Shown in pieces: positions 30,005 to 39,894 of a stretch of DNA of 64,000 nt (the first letter of the stretch is position 1; each line of letters starts with the position of its first letter). The stretch is from Ralstonia pickettii (GTDB lineage: Bacteria; Pseudomonadota; Gammaproteobacteria; Burkholderiales; Burkholderiaceae). Where the stretch lies: assembly GCF_016466415.2 (NCBI RefSeq), contig NZ_CP066771.1, positions 1,364,001 through 1,428,000 of the forward strand. Direction: 5' to 3'. The notes beneath the pieces are model-generated. The model had not been told where the DNA came from, searched no databases, and saw nothing but the letters and a program-made list of their open reading frames with translations. The position numbers were made by a program, and so were the translations under genes.

Positions 30005-32383
30005 CTAGGCCTTGGCCGCTTGAATGGTTTGCCAGACGCGATGGGGCGTCGCCGGCATCTGGATGTCTTTCACGCCCAGCGGCGCAAGTGCGTCGACGAT
30101 GGCGTTGATCAGTGCCGGCGGGGAGCCGATCGCGCCGGCCTCACCGCAGCCTTTGACGCCCAGTGGGTTGTGCGTGCACGGCGTGCCCTTGGCGGTTTCC
30201 ACCGTAAAGCTGGGAAGATCGTTCGCGCGCGGCATGGCGTAGTCCATGTACGAGCCGGTCAGCAGCTGGCCGTTTTCGTCGTACACGCACGCTTCCAGCA
30301 GCGCCTGGCCGATTCCCTGGCCAAGCCCGCCGTGGACCTGGCCCTCGACGATCATCGGATTGATGATGTTGCCGAAGTCATCCACGGCGACAAAACGGTC
30401 GATGTGCACCTCGCCGGTGTCGGGGTCGACTTCCACCTCGCAGATGTACGCGCCGGCCGGGTAGGTGAAGTTGGTCGGATCGTAGAAGGCGTTTTCGTCC
30501 AGCCCAGGTTCGAGCTTGTCGAGCGGATAGTTGTGCGGCACGTACGCCGTCAGCGCGACTTCGCCGAACGTCTTGGTGCGATCCGTGCCGGCCACGCGGA
30601 AGACGCCATCCTTGAACTCGATGTCCTCCGCCGAGGCTTCCAGCAAATGCGCGGCGATCTTCTTGGCCTTGGCCTCGATCTTGTCGAGCGCCTTCATGAT
30701 GGCCGAGCCGCCCACGGCAATCGAGCGCGAGCCGTACGTGCCCATGCCGAACGGGATGCGGCCGGTGTCGCCGTGCACGATTTCGATGTTGTCGATCGGC
30801 ACGCCCAGACGATCGGCCACCACTTGCGCGAACGTCGTCTCGTGGCCCTGGCCGTGGCTGTGCGAGCCGGTGAAGACCGTGACGGAGCCTGTCGGGTGGA
30901 CGCGAATTTCGCCGGCTTCAAACAGCCCGGCCCGCGCGCCCAGCGCTCCGGCGATGTTCGACGGTGCCAGCCCGCACGCCTCGATGTAGCAGGAGTAGCC
31001 CATGCCGCGCAGCCGCCCTTTGGCGCGGGAGGCATCGCGTCGGGCGGCAAAGCCCTTCACGTCGGCCAGCTCGATGGCGCGGTCCAGGCAGGGTTCGTAG
31101 TCGCCCGTGTCGTACGTCAGCCCCACCGGCGTTGCATACGGGAACGTGCGGATGAAGTTGCGGCGGCGCAGCTCAGCCGGGTCGATCTGCAGTTCGTGCG
31201 CGGCGGTTTCAACGAGGCGCTCGACCACATACGTCGCCTCGGGCCGGCCGGCACCGCGATACGCATCGACGGGCGCGGTGTTCGTGAACACCGCTTTCAC
31301 TTCGGCATAAATGGCCGGCGTTTTGTACTGGCCGGCGAGCAACGTCGCATACAGGATGGTCGGCACGCTGCTGGCAAACGTCGACAGATAGGCGCCCATG
31401 TTGGCCGTCGTATGCACGCGCATGGCGAGGAAATTGCCCTGCGCATCGAGCGCCAGTTCCGCATGCGTGACGTGGTCGCGGCCATGCGCGTCGGTCAGGA
31501 AGGATTCGGAGCGCTCGGCGGTCCACTTGATCGGCCGGCCAACTTTTTTCGATGCCCACGTCAGCGCCACATCTTCCGGGTACAGGAAGATTTTCGAGCC
31601 GAACCCGCCGCCCACATCCGGCGCAATCACGCGCACCTTGGCTTCGGTCAGGCCCAGCACGAATGCCGACATCAGCAGGCGTTCGACGTGCGGGTTCTGG
31701 TTGGCAACGTAGAGCGTGTAGCTGTCGTCCTGGCGCGAATAGCTGGCGTTGACGGCGCGTGGCTCAATCGCATTCGGGATCAACCGGTTGTTGACGATAT
31801 CGAGGCGCGTCACGTGCGCGGCCCTGGCAAACGCCGCGTCAGTGGCGGCCTTGTCGCCGTGGCCCCAGGTGTAGCAGGTGTTGTTCGGTACGTCGTCGTG
31901 GACAGCGGTGCCGGCAGTATCTGCGGTGGCGGTGTCCACCACGGCGGGCAGTTCGTCGTATTCGACGTCGATCATCTCGACGGCGTCCTTGGCGATCTTC
32001 ACCGATTCCGCCACCACCAGCGCAACCTGGTCGCCCACATGGCGCACCTTGCCTTGCGCGAGCACGGGGTGGGGCGGCTCCTTCATCGGTGTGCCGTCAA
32101 TGCTGTGGATGAGCCAGCCGCACGGCAGGCCATTGACCTTGTCGGCAGCCAGGTCGTCGCCCGTCAGCACGGCCAGCACGCCCGGATGGTTGCGTGCGGC
32201 ATCCGTGTTGATGTGCTTGATACGGGCATGCGCATACGGCGAGCGCAGGAACACCGCGTAGGACTGGTGCGCCTGCACGACGTCGTCCGTGTATTGCCCG
32301 GCGCCCGTCAGGAAGCGGAAGTCTTCCTTACGTTTGACGGACGCGCCAATCAGGTGGTTGTTGGGTTCTGCGGGAGCGTTCAT
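30005..32383 (-). CDS. coxL: molybdopterin-binding large subunit, form II CoxL-like
   Basis: The 792-residue catalytic subunit has [20 protein letters not shown] at the N-terminus, [18 protein letters not shown], and [19 protein letters not shown] in the middle. AYRGAGR is the active-site signature of form II CoxL-like proteins; genuine copper-containing form I CO dehydrogenase has AYRCSFR with the copper-binding Cys. The C-terminal [19 protein letters not shown] carries the catalytic Glu. Oxidation of CO by form II enzymes is doubtful, so another hydroxylated substrate is likely. The start at 32383 follows GGAG. Confidence 0.87.
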   Translation of the reverse strand: MNAPAEPNNHLIGASVKRKEDFRFLTGAGQYTDDVVQAHQSYAVFLRSPYAHARIKHINTDAARNHPGVLAVLTGDDLAADKVNGLPCGWLIHSIDGTPMKEPPHPVLAQGKVRHVGDQVALVVAESVKIAKDAVEMIDVEYDELPAVVDTATADTAGTAVHDDVPNNTCYTWGHGDKAATDAAFARAAHVTRLDIVNNRLIPNAIEPRAVNASYSRQDDSYTLYVANQNPHVERLLMSAFVLGLTEAKVRVIAPDVGGGFGSKIFLYPEDVALTWASKKVGRPIKWTAERSESFLTDAHGRDHVTHAELALDAQGNFLAMRVHTTANMGAYLSTFASSVPTILYATLLAGQYKTPAIYAEVKAVFTNTAPVDAYRGAGRPEATYVVERLVETAAHELQIDPAELRRRNFIRTFPYATPVGLTYDTGDYEPCLDRAIELADVKGFAARRDASRAKGRLRGMGYSCYIEACGLAPSNIAGALGARAGLFEAGEIRVHPTGSVTVFTGSHSHGQGHETTFAQVVADRLGVPIDNIEIVHGDTGRIPFGMGTYGSRSIAVGGSAIMKALDKIEAKAKKIAAHLLEASAEDIEFKDGVFRVAGTDRTKTFGEVALTAYVPHNYPLDKLEPGLDENAFYDPTNFTYPAGAYICEVEVDPDTGEVHIDRFVAVDDFGNIINPMIVEGQVHGGLGQGIGQALLEACVYDENGQLLTGSYMDYAMPRANDLPSFTVETAKGTPCTHNPLGVKGCGEAGAIGSPPALINAIVDALAPLGVKDIQMPATPHRVWQTIQAAKA

Positions 32384-32402
32384 GGTGGTCTCCTCGCTGG
32401 GG

Positions 32403-32930
32403 TCAGGCGGCGTGGGCCCGCGCCGCGGCCAGGCTTTGCAGCGAGGCATCGTCGCCCTGGGCTTCGGCCATGGCTTCGGCACCGTGCATCACAGCACGCA
32501 CGATGTTGTGATAACCCGTGCAGCGGCAAAGATTGCCGTCGAGCTGCTCGCGCACCGTGTGTTCATCTGGATGCGGGTGCTGCGCAACCAGTGCCGTCGC
32601 CGCCATCACCATGCCGGGCGTGCAGAAGCCGCATTGCAGGCCGTGGCATTGACGAAAGGCTTCCTGCATCGGGTGCAGTGCACCATCTTTCGACAGGCCT
32701 TCAATGGTTGTCACCTCGGCGCCGTCAGCCTGTACGGCCAGGATGTTGCAGGACTTCACCGCCCGCCCGTTCATATGCACGGTGCAGGCACCGCATTGCG
32801 CCGTATCGCAGCCGACGTGCGTGCCGGTCAGGCGCAGGTGCTCGCGCAGCAATTGAACTAGCAGGGTATGGGGTTCGACACTGACGGTGACAGGCGCACC
32901 GTTGACCGACAGCTTGAGGCTGATCGCCAT
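32403..32930 (-). CDS. coxS: 2Fe-2S small subunit of molybdenum hydroxylase
   Basis: The 175-residue product has an N-terminal plant-type [2Fe-2S] domain ([20 protein letters not shown] followed by SC) and a C-terminal four-helix [2Fe-2S] domain (CGFCTPGMV and [14 protein letters not shown]). It is the first gene of the operon. GGAG sits upstream of the ATG at 32930. The 369-bp region 32931-33299 upstream should contain the operon promoter and includes several hairpins, but no gene. Confidence 0.9.
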   Translation of the reverse strand: MAISLKLSVNGAPVTVSVEPHTLLVQLLREHLRLTGTHVGCDTAQCGACTVHMNGRAVKSCNILAVQADGAEVTTIEGLSKDGALHPMQEAFRQCHGLQCGFCTPGMVMAATALVAQHPHPDEHTVREQLDGNLCRCTGYHNIVRAVMHGAEAMAEAQGDDASLQSLAAARAHAA

Positions 32931-33141
32931 GGGAGTCTCCTTGGGGGATGGGCGCCGGGTGCCACGCTGTGCGTCTTCCTGGCTGCGAAGATGCACGCGT
33001 GGTCTCGATATGGGTGGTCGCGGCTCTACTCAGTAAAGCACAGGCGAACGAGAAGACAACTGCGGCGCGGTGAGCCGGTCGGGGGAGACAGGGCGATGCT
33101 GCGGCATGAAACAACCCAGACAAATGCCGCAGACATGACAA

Positions 33142-33160
33142 AGGGCCGGAATCCGGCCCT
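33142..33160 (-). other. hairpin in the 32931-33299 gap
   Basis: AGGGCCGG, a three-base loop and CCGGCCCT are followed on the minus strand by TTTG. It may terminate transcription from the small gene at 33300-33476 before the cox operon. Another short inverted repeat (CCAGG/CCTGG) lies at about 33170-33188. Confidence 0.45.
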
Positions 33161-33299
33161 CGATTGGCACCAGGCGGTCATGACCTGGCGGGTGTGGCGG
33201 CGGGTGTGATGACACACGGCCGGCGCACGGTGCTACTGAGACTTCGGGTACTGCATACAGCTAACTCGGGCACACGCCCATCAACAATAGCGCGGCGGG

Positions 33300-33476
33300 T
33301 TAGGCCTTGGCGGTGCGGTGCGTGCCGAACAGGTTCGCGATTGCCGAGAAGAACTGGGCGAACGAGAACGATTGGCCGCTCGGACGGCGATAGTAGTAGA
33401 TACCTTCGGACATTTCGCGCTCGATCAGTTCGCGTTCGAGTTGATCGGTCAGCTTCAGGTCGTTCGTGTTTTGCAT
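33300..33476 (-). CDS. small hypothetical protein
   Basis: The product is 58 residues long and starts MQNTNDLKLTDQLERELIER. The N-terminal half is charged and helical, a YYYRRPSGQSFSF linker follows, and the C-terminus is an amphipathic helix (AQFFSAIANLFGTH). No family was recognised. Support comes from codon structure, a good start context and the paired palindromes just upstream, which recur before another small gene at 49926. Confidence 0.55.
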   Translation of the reverse strand: MQNTNDLKLTDQLERELIEREMSEGIYYYRRPSGQSFSFAQFFSAIANLFGTHRTAKA

Positions 33477-33486
33477 GATTGGCCTC

Positions 33487-33515
33487 TTAGGGAAATCCCG
33501 GTTAGGGAATACCCT
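33487..33515. promoter_or_regulatory. tandem GGG-N4-CCC palindromes before small gene
   Basis: TTAGGGAAATCCC (33487-33499) and TTAGGGAATACCCT (33502-33515) repeat with a 15-bp period, 11 bp upstream of the ATG at 33476. A TATAGT box on the coding strand lies just beyond them at about 33517-33522. The same architecture occurs at 49951-49981. Confidence 0.5.
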
Positions 33516-33659
33516 GACTATACACCAGATGATGCAATGCACCATACGTAGGCTTACCTATGCACCTTTTCTGCGCGGCTGACCGTTGCTCAGCCACCAC
33601 GCTCGTGTTGCACCGCACCAACGTGGTGCGGTCATCGCTTTAGCGGCCAGATTTGCGCG

Positions 33660-34139
33660 TCACTTCACGGGAATCGGCTGGCTGGCCGGGATCGGCACGG
33701 CCGTCACGCTGTTCTTCGGGCTCCCCGAAATGACCTTGTCCGAATACGTCAGATAGACCAGCACATTGCGTTTGCGGTCCACCGTGCGCACCACGTGCAG
33801 CGTCTTGAAAACGAGCGACAGGCGCTGCGTGAACATGTCGTCCTGCTGCGGCAGCGGCTTGACGAAGCTGATCTGGCCGACCTGCCGGCAGGCCACGGCG
33901 GCTTCGCTCACGTCTTCGGCCACCCCCAGCGAGCCCTTGATGCCGCCCGTGCGCGCTCGCGAGACATAGCACGTCACGCCTTGCACGAGCGGATCGTCAA
34001 AGGCTTCGATGACGATCTTGTCGGAGCCCGTAATACGGAAATTGGTGCTGACGCTGCCGATGTCCTCGGCACGGGAGCATCCAACGGTGCTCAGAGCGAG
34101 CGCGGCAATCAAGAGGGGGAGTTTGGTGAACGGGCGCAT
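33660..34139 (-). CDS. creA: CreA family periplasmic protein
   Basis: The 159-residue product starts with a signal peptide ending in a lipobox-like STVGCS, then GSVSTNFRITGSDKIVIEAF and DPLVQGVTCYVSRARTGG, which are the conserved CreA core. It continues with CRQVGQISFVKPLPQQDDMF and VYLTYSDKVISGSPKNS. CreA is widespread in proteobacteria and its function is unknown. The start at 34139 gives a clean signal sequence. Confidence 0.88.
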   Translation of the reverse strand: MRPFTKLPLLIAALALSTVGCSRAEDIGSVSTNFRITGSDKIVIEAFDDPLVQGVTCYVSRARTGGIKGSLGVAEDVSEAAVACRQVGQISFVKPLPQQDDMFTQRLSLVFKTLHVVRTVDRKRNVLVYLTYSDKVISGSPKNSVTAVPIPASQPIPVK

Positions 34140-34171
34140 GGCTTTGCGTAGATAAAAAGAGGGTTTGTCAG

Positions 34172-35137
34172 TCAGAGCAGCGATTCGGGCGGCCAGGATG
34201 CCGCGGCCTCGTCTACGAACGTGGGCCGCATGTCGGTGTGTTGGCGGGAATGCTCTATACGGCGGTGAAGGGCGTCCATGAAGACCTTGACCTTGGCGGG
34301 CATCAGGCGGCGGCCCGGGAAGACGGCGTACACGCGCATCGGCGGAGATTGGAATCCCGTCAGCACCTCCTGTAGCGCGCCCGAAGCGATCAGGTCGGTG
34401 GCAAACACGGAGGTGATGCGGGCGACACCCAGGCCAGCGATGGCCGCCTGCATCCGCAATTCGCTGTTGGAGGTGCGCATGCGGAAGTCGAGCGGCAGGT
34501 TGATTGTCTCGCCGCCGGGCGTGCGGAACTGCCATTCAGCTTCATTCGAAGTGCCGAGACAAGGCCAATCGGTGAGTTGGTCCGGGTGCGTTAGCGGCCC
34601 AAGGCGCTCCAGCAGTTGCGGAGCGACGACCACCGCGCGGCGCAGATCGAAGACGCGCTGGGCCACGAGGCCGGAATCGGGCAATGGGCCGCGCGGCACG
34701 GTCAACATGATGTCGTAGCCCTGTGCGAGCGGATCGATCTGACGTGGCGCGACATCCACTTCGATACGCAAGCCGGTGTGTTCGCGCATGACTTCCAGCA
34801 CCACCTCGGCGAGCTGCTTGGCGGCAAATTCGTACGGCATGGCAATGCGCAATGTGCCGGCGGGCGATTGGAACGTTGCTGCGGCGTCTTCCGAGACTTC
34901 GCGCAGCCGCTGGAACAATGGGCCGGCATCGCGCAGCAGGGCTTCACCGGCATCGGTCAGCCGCAGGCGGCGCGTGCTGCGCTCGAACAGGCGTACGCCC
35001 ATCTTCCCCTCCAGCCGCGACACCGCTGTGCTGACCGAAGACTTGGGCAACCCCAGCCGATCGGCCGCGCGCGTGAAGCTGCCCAGCGTGGCCACGGTGC
35101 AGAAAGTGTCCCAGTCGTTCCAGTCCGTCGTTCGCAT
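34172..35137 (-). CDS. LysR-family transcriptional regulator (CrgA-like)
   Basis: The 321-residue product starts MRTTDWNDWDTFCTVATLGS. The HTH (DRLGLPKSSVSTAVSRLEGK) is followed by LFERSTRRLRLTDAGEALL, the signature of the large CrgA/YhjC/AaeR-like group. It is divergent from the 14-helix MFS gene at 35202 with a 64-bp intergenic region and probably controls it. Confidence 0.85.
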   Translation of the reverse strand: MRTTDWNDWDTFCTVATLGSFTRAADRLGLPKSSVSTAVSRLEGKMGVRLFERSTRRLRLTDAGEALLRDAGPLFQRLREVSEDAAATFQSPAGTLRIAMPYEFAAKQLAEVVLEVMREHTGLRIEVDVAPRQIDPLAQGYDIMLTVPRGPLPDSGLVAQRVFDLRRAVVVAPQLLERLGPLTHPDQLTDWPCLGTSNEAEWQFRTPGGETINLPLDFRMRTSNSELRMQAAIAGLGVARITSVFATDLIASGALQEVLTGFQSPPMRVYAVFPGRRLMPAKVKVFMDALHRRIEHSRQHTDMRPTFVDEAAASWPPESLL

Positions 35138-35201
35138 AGTTGAACAATGAATTTGTCGGCAGGCGATTTCCGCCGGTTTCGAGGCAAATTACCATCCCTG
35201 C

Positions 35202-36755
35202 ATGAACACGCCAAGCACAGACCACACGGTTTCCCCGCCGCCCCCACCGCGCAACCCGGCCGCCGAATCGACCGTCGGCAGCCGGATGGAACTGCGCATG
35301 GTCGGGATGGTGATTGGCTTGGCAACGGGCGTGGACTACATGTCCAACCTGATGTTTTCGATTGCGGGGCCGCATATCGAAGGCGGGGTGCTGGCGTCCC
35401 AGGATGTGTATCTCTGGGCCGTGACGGCGTATGCGGCGGCGGCCAGTCTGTCGATTCTGGTGATGGGCCGGCTGGCTGATCACATGACGTACCGCAGGCA
35501 CACGCTGCTGTCGCTGCTGGTGTTCATTGCGGGCACGCTGATGTGCGTCGCCGCCGAGGGCGGCACGATGCTGATCGTTGGGCGGGCGGTGCAGGGGTTT
35601 GGCGGCGGCCCGATGCTGTCGACTTCGCGCATTTTTGTGCAGCACAGCCCCGCGCACGAACGCCGCACGATGATGAAGGGCATGATCTACGGCATCTTCG
35701 GTCTGAGCTGCGTGTCGCCGATGCTTTCGGCAGCGCTCACGGAGCAATTCGGCTGGCGCGCCATCTTCGTCGGGCAACTGCTGGTGGCCGTGGTGGTATG
35801 CGGGCTGGTCGCGGCGTTCTATCCGCACCCGAAGGTGCACGAACGCAAGGGAGATTTCGCCTCGCTCGACTGGCCCGCAGCCATCGCATTTGGGCTGGCG
35901 GCGCTGATTGCGCTGCACGGCTTCCAGCAGGCGCGCTTTGTCCACCCCGACGGCTCGCCCGCGCAGGTGGTGCCGATCATTGCCGTAGTGGCCCTCATCA
36001 TCTGGGTCGGCATTCGCCAGACGGCCCACCCATTGCCGTGGGTTGACCTGCGGGCCACGCTGCAGCGGCGCTTCATGATGGGCATGGTGTTCTACGCCAT
36101 CTATTACATGTTTGCGAGCGCCTGGGGCTTTCTTTCGTCGAGCCTGCTGCAGAACGGTCTGGGCTTTCGCTACGAGACCACCGCGCAGTTGATGAGCCTG
36201 GGCGGGCTGGTGACGGTGGTGCTTGGTATCCTGAACTTTCAATTGACGAACGTGTTGCCGACCAAGCGCGTGCTGATCTCCATCGGCTTTGTGCTGATGG
36301 CAACGGCCTTGCTGTGGATGTCGCGCGTGGCCATGCCGGGCGCCTCGGTGGCGGCGGTGGTGCCGGGCTTCATGATCGAAGGCATGGTGGGGATGTTTGT
36401 GGTGATCCAGGTGGCGGGGCTGACTTACGTGGATTTGCCGGCCAAGGATTTCGGCCATGCCTACCAGTTCAAGGGAATCATGCGGGCGTGGGCGCAGGCC
36501 TTTGGGACGATGGGGGCAACATTGTTGCTGCAGAGCGGACAGGCGCAGCATCGCACCGATCTGGTGGGGCACGTGAGTGCGCTGACGCCGGCCTGGCAGG
36601 GGCCGCATCCGTTGCAGGGGGCGGAGTTGATGCGGCTCTCGTTGGAGATCGATCGGCAGGCGACGTTGCTGGCAGTGGGGGATTTGTTCGCCTGGGGCGC
36701 GGTGGTGGCGTTGGTTTGCGCGGGGGCGATCTGGTTGCAGCGGTCGTTGCGGTGA
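35202..36755 (+). CDS. MFS drug:H+ antiporter, DHA2 (14-helix) type
   Basis: The 517-residue product has about 14 hydrophobic helices, loop 2-3 motif GRLADHMTYRRHTLLSLLVF, and motif C-like GIFGLSCVSPMLSAALTEQF near residue 165, typical of EmrB/QacA-type exporters. It starts with a Pro-rich cytoplasmic tail. It is divergent from a LysR gene and convergent with the PBP gene 4 bp beyond its stop. No membrane-fusion partner gene is adjacent. Confidence 0.83.
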   Translation: MNTPSTDHTVSPPPPPRNPAAESTVGSRMELRMVGMVIGLATGVDYMSNLMFSIAGPHIEGGVLASQDVYLWAVTAYAAAASLSILVMGRLADHMTYRRHTLLSLLVFIAGTLMCVAAEGGTMLIVGRAVQGFGGGPMLSTSRIFVQHSPAHERRTMMKGMIYGIFGLSCVSPMLSAALTEQFGWRAIFVGQLLVAVVVCGLVAAFYPHPKVHERKGDFASLDWPAAIAFGLAALIALHGFQQARFVHPDGSPAQVVPIIAVVALIIWVGIRQTAHPLPWVDLRATLQRRFMMGMVFYAIYYMFASAWGFLSSSLLQNGLGFRYETTAQLMSLGGLVTVVLGILNFQLTNVLPTKRVLISIGFVLMATALLWMSRVAMPGASVAAVVPGFMIEGMVGMFVVIQVAGLTYVDLPAKDFGHAYQFKGIMRAWAQAFGTMGATLLLQSGQAQHRTDLVGHVSALTPAWQGPHPLQGAELMRLSLEIDRQATLLAVGDLFAWGAVVALVCAGAIWLQRSLR

Positions 36756-36758
36756 GGG

Positions 36759-39700
36759 TCAATCCAGCTTCTGTTCCGGCGCCGTGGCCTGGGGCATCTT
36801 GCAGTTGAAGGCTGGCGCTTCGTCTTGCAGGTCCAGGTGATTCATCAACGTGGGGGCCAAGACCTTGAGCACTTGCACGGTCAGTGCGCTGGTGAATTTG
36901 TACTTGGCCGCGTCAGCGCCGGCCACGTAGGCGACGACGGTGCCGAAGTAACGGTCTACCAGGTAGAAGACGAAGGCGCCGGAGCGGCTCACGACCCGCT
37001 CGGAGATGAGGCCGCCGCCGCGGCTGAAGGTTTTGAAGCGGTTGTCGCCGGTGCCGGTTTTGCCGCCGATTGCGATGGGTTTGCCGTTCTTGTCGATGAA
37101 CGTGCCGGAGATACGCTTGGCGGTGCCGCCTTCGACGACGCCGGCCAGCGCGGATTTGACCAAGGGTGGAATCTCGGGCGGCAGCACGCGTTCTCCGGCG
37201 TTGGGGTCGCGGCAGAGCATGACTTCGTAAGGCGTGTCGGCGGCGAAGCGCAGGCGGTCGATGCGTACGCTGGGCAGGCGGATGCCGTCGTTTTCGAGAA
37301 TGCCCATCAGCTCCGCCAGCGAAGCCGGGCGATCTGCCGATGCGCCGATGGCGGTTCCGTATGACGGCACCAGCGATTCGAACGGATACCCCAGCCGCTT
37401 CCACATCGCGTGAATCTGCTGGAACGCTTCGATCTCGAGCATCTGCTTGATGCGCTTGTCTTGCGCGGCCTTGCGGTGCGATTGCAGCAGCCATTTGTAG
37501 ACCGACAAGCGCTCATCCGCGCTGGCCTCGTTCACCTGCGCGAGGGTGGCTTGCGGATGGGTGCGCAGATACGCCACCAGCCACAGCTCCAGCGGATGCA
37601 GCTTGGCGATGTAGCCGCGATCGGCCAGGTCGAAGCGCTGGACGGAGTACTTCTCATACAGGTTGGTGAGTTCGGCCTCATCGAGCTTCGCGCCTGGTAG
37701 GTAGCTGCGGATGAATGCAGCGAGTTTGCCCGGGCCGGCCTCCGGGTCGATGCTGCGATAGATGGTAGCCAGCCGCACCGGCGTGGCGCGCGTGCTTTGC
37801 ACCAGGATGGCTTCACGCTCCCGGTCGGTCTTGCCTTTGTACTTGGCATAGAAGCGGCCCATGAAGAGCTTGCCTTCGCGGTCGGCAAAGCGTTGCAGGT
37901 AGACCTGTCGCTGCGGGGAATCGGGGTTGGTCAACGCCTCGGCGCCCGCATTGGGCAACTGGTGCTGAAAGTAGCGCGAGATGTCACGCATGATCCGGAC
38001 GAAGACGAGGTTGACGGAGTGCTTGAGCCCCTCGCGCACCGTGAAGTTCTGCGTGCCTTCCCATTTCTCGAAGTTTTCGAAACTCTGCATGCCGCCGCCG
38101 GTGGCAAACCATTCGCCGGCGTTACCGGAGTATTTGCGCTCCATCGATGCATCGAGCATCGCCGTGAGCGACCGGTCTTGCGTGTGGGCGAGGTAGTCGA
38201 CAGCCCAGCGCTCGATCGGGTTCTGCACGGGAATATTGACCTTGTGCAGCGCCGCCACAGGTTGATCGGCGTAGCGCTTGTGCAACTCGGCCACGATCTG
38301 AAGGTACGTCACCAGCGTGCGCAGCTTGGCCGTTGAGCCCAGATCAAGCTTGACGCCCTCGTTGATGTCGAACGGCTTGTCGAACGTATCGGCTTGCACC
38401 AGCACGCGGTTGCCGCCCGGCGCGCGTTCGTAGAGCGTGAAGCTGTAGGTCACGCCGCCCGGGTCGCCGCGCTCCAGCATCTTGTCGCCGACGAGGCCGG
38501 CGGCCTTGGCGCGGGCCGGGTCGCGCAGCTTGCGCAGCTCAGATGAGACATCGCGCTGCAACGGCGCGTCCAGCGTGCTGCTTGCGGTCAGGTCGAGCCG
38601 GTCGAGCGCATACATGCGCGAGATCCCAAGCATGCCCGCCAGGTTCACGCGTACGGCGTTCGTGCCTTTATGTTCCAGCGGCGGGGGCGGCACGCGCGTG
38701 TTCAGCGCCTGCTGCTTGAGCGACTGCGCAATCGCCGCATCGCGCAGCGCGGGCGGAATCACGCCGGACGCGGCCAGCACGCGCAGGTAGGCGTTGGTCA
38801 ACGTCTCCAGCTCATCCAGGTTCTCAAGGTAATACGACGGCCGCCGCTGCGAGACCAGCAGGCTCAACGCTTCCTTGTAGGCCAACGCACGGTCTGCGAG
38901 CGGCGCGGCCGACTGGGCCGCGAGCAATGCATTTACCTGGGCGAAGTCGCGTCCGTACCAGACCCACAGCGCATCGCCAATCCCCTGAATCTCGCCAAAG
39001 CCGGCGCGTGCGCCCAGTGGCACGGTGTTCAGGTAATCGACCGCGAGTTGGTGGCGCGCGGCAGTGGTGTCTTCGCCGTTCAGGTAAGCACGGGCGGATG
39101 CGGAGAACATTTGCCGCAGCTTTTCGCTGGGCGATTCGGTGCGGCCTTCGGGCGAGTGGCGGTACTTCTCGATTTGCGTGGCGAGCGTGCTGCCGCCCGG
39201 CGATTCATGCGCCGGGTCGACCGCGTGAAGGGCACGGTCCCAGACGGCGCGCGCGAGACGCGACCACTCCACGGCCGGGTTGCGCTTGGGGTATTCGGTC
39301 TGCAGCAGCGTGCGGTTTTCAATCGCCAGCAGCGAGTTGACGAGCAGCGGCGGCACCGACGCGAAACTGTCATACACGCGTTCGGGGTGCCGCACGCGGT
39401 AGATCGGGCGGCCATCGTCATCGAGCAATTCCAGGCCAGCCTGGTCCTTCTCGCGATAGGGCGGATTCATGCCGCTGTCCATGCGCGCGACCATCTCCTT
39501 GGATGGCACGGCCTGCTGGGCAACGACGTAGCCGCGCGAGCGCAGGCGGTCCAGAAAGGTGGGGAGATCGTGATAGCCGAGCCGCAGGTCGTAGGGGCCG
39601 GAGTTTGGATAGCGGGCCGAATCGTTCGGCCCGGGCTTGACGGGAAAGGTTTGCGACTTCGCCAGTTGCGCGAAGTAGCGGGCTTGCCAGGCGGAGGTGC

Positions 39701-39806
39701 GGAATTCGTGCGCGACAAGCAAGGCGGCCATCGCAAGCACCAGCGCCACGACGACGGCCAATTTGATGATGGGGCGGCGTATTTTTTTCACTCGCTTGCG
39801 CTCCAA
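36759..39806 (-). CDS. divergent bifunctional penicillin-binding protein (GT51 + transpeptidase)
   Basis: The 1015-residue product has a basic cytoplasmic tail, one signal-anchor helix (IIKLAVVVALVLAMAALLVA), then a GT51-like domain at about residues 150-330 and a transpeptidase domain at about 470-960. Transpeptidase motifs are STAK (VKLDLGSTAKLRTL), and IGGKTGTGDN for KTG. The GT51 region keeps GGSTLATQIEKYRHS, but the usual catalytic EDxxFxxHxG is replaced by ENRTLLQTEYPKRNP, so glycosyltransferase activity is questionable. It is close to PBP1-type proteins but not to PBP1a/1b/1c in detail. The coding strand opposes the neighbours on both sides. Confidence 0.8.
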   Translation of the reverse strand: MERKRVKKIRRPIIKLAVVVALVLAMAALLVAHEFRTSAWQARYFAQLAKSQTFPVKPGPNDSARYPNSGPYDLRLGYHDLPTFLDRLRSRGYVVAQQAVPSKEMVARMDSGMNPPYREKDQAGLELLDDDGRPIYRVRHPERVYDSFASVPPLLVNSLLAIENRTLLQTEYPKRNPAVEWSRLARAVWDRALHAVDPAHESPGGSTLATQIEKYRHSPEGRTESPSEKLRQMFSASARAYLNGEDTTAARHQLAVDYLNTVPLGARAGFGEIQGIGDALWVWYGRDFAQVNALLAAQSAAPLADRALAYKEALSLLVSQRRPSYYLENLDELETLTNAYLRVLAASGVIPPALRDAAIAQSLKQQALNTRVPPPPLEHKGTNAVRVNLAGMLGISRMYALDRLDLTASSTLDAPLQRDVSSELRKLRDPARAKAAGLVGDKMLERGDPGGVTYSFTLYERAPGGNRVLVQADTFDKPFDINEGVKLDLGSTAKLRTLVTYLQIVAELHKRYADQPVAALHKVNIPVQNPIERWAVDYLAHTQDRSLTAMLDASMERKYSGNAGEWFATGGGMQSFENFEKWEGTQNFTVREGLKHSVNLVFVRIMRDISRYFQHQLPNAGAEALTNPDSPQRQVYLQRFADREGKLFMGRFYAKYKGKTDREREAILVQSTRATPVRLATIYRSIDPEAGPGKLAAFIRSYLPGAKLDEAELTNLYEKYSVQRFDLADRGYIAKLHPLELWLVAYLRTHPQATLAQVNEASADERLSVYKWLLQSHRKAAQDKRIKQMLEIEAFQQIHAMWKRLGYPFESLVPSYGTAIGASADRPASLAELMGILENDGIRLPSVRIDRLRFAADTPYEVMLCRDPNAGERVLPPEIPPLVKSALAGVVEGGTAKRISGTFIDKNGKPIAIGGKTGTGDNRFKTFSRGGGLISERVVSRSGAFVFYLVDRYFGTVVAYVAGADAAKYKFTSALTVQVLKVLAPTLMNHLDLQDEAPAFNCKMPQATAPEQKLD

Positions 39807-39894
39807 TCGCAGGCGAACGGGCGCCTTGCTTCAATCTAGCCCATGCGGCCGTCGTGTCCAGCGGCTTGTAACTTTGGAGCCGCCATTGCAAGCC

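Noticed and set aside
29171-32884. A 1237-codon open frame on the plus strand
   Set aside because: It is antisense to coxM and coxL, which have clear motifs on the minus strand. Long antisense frames are expected in GC-rich DNA.
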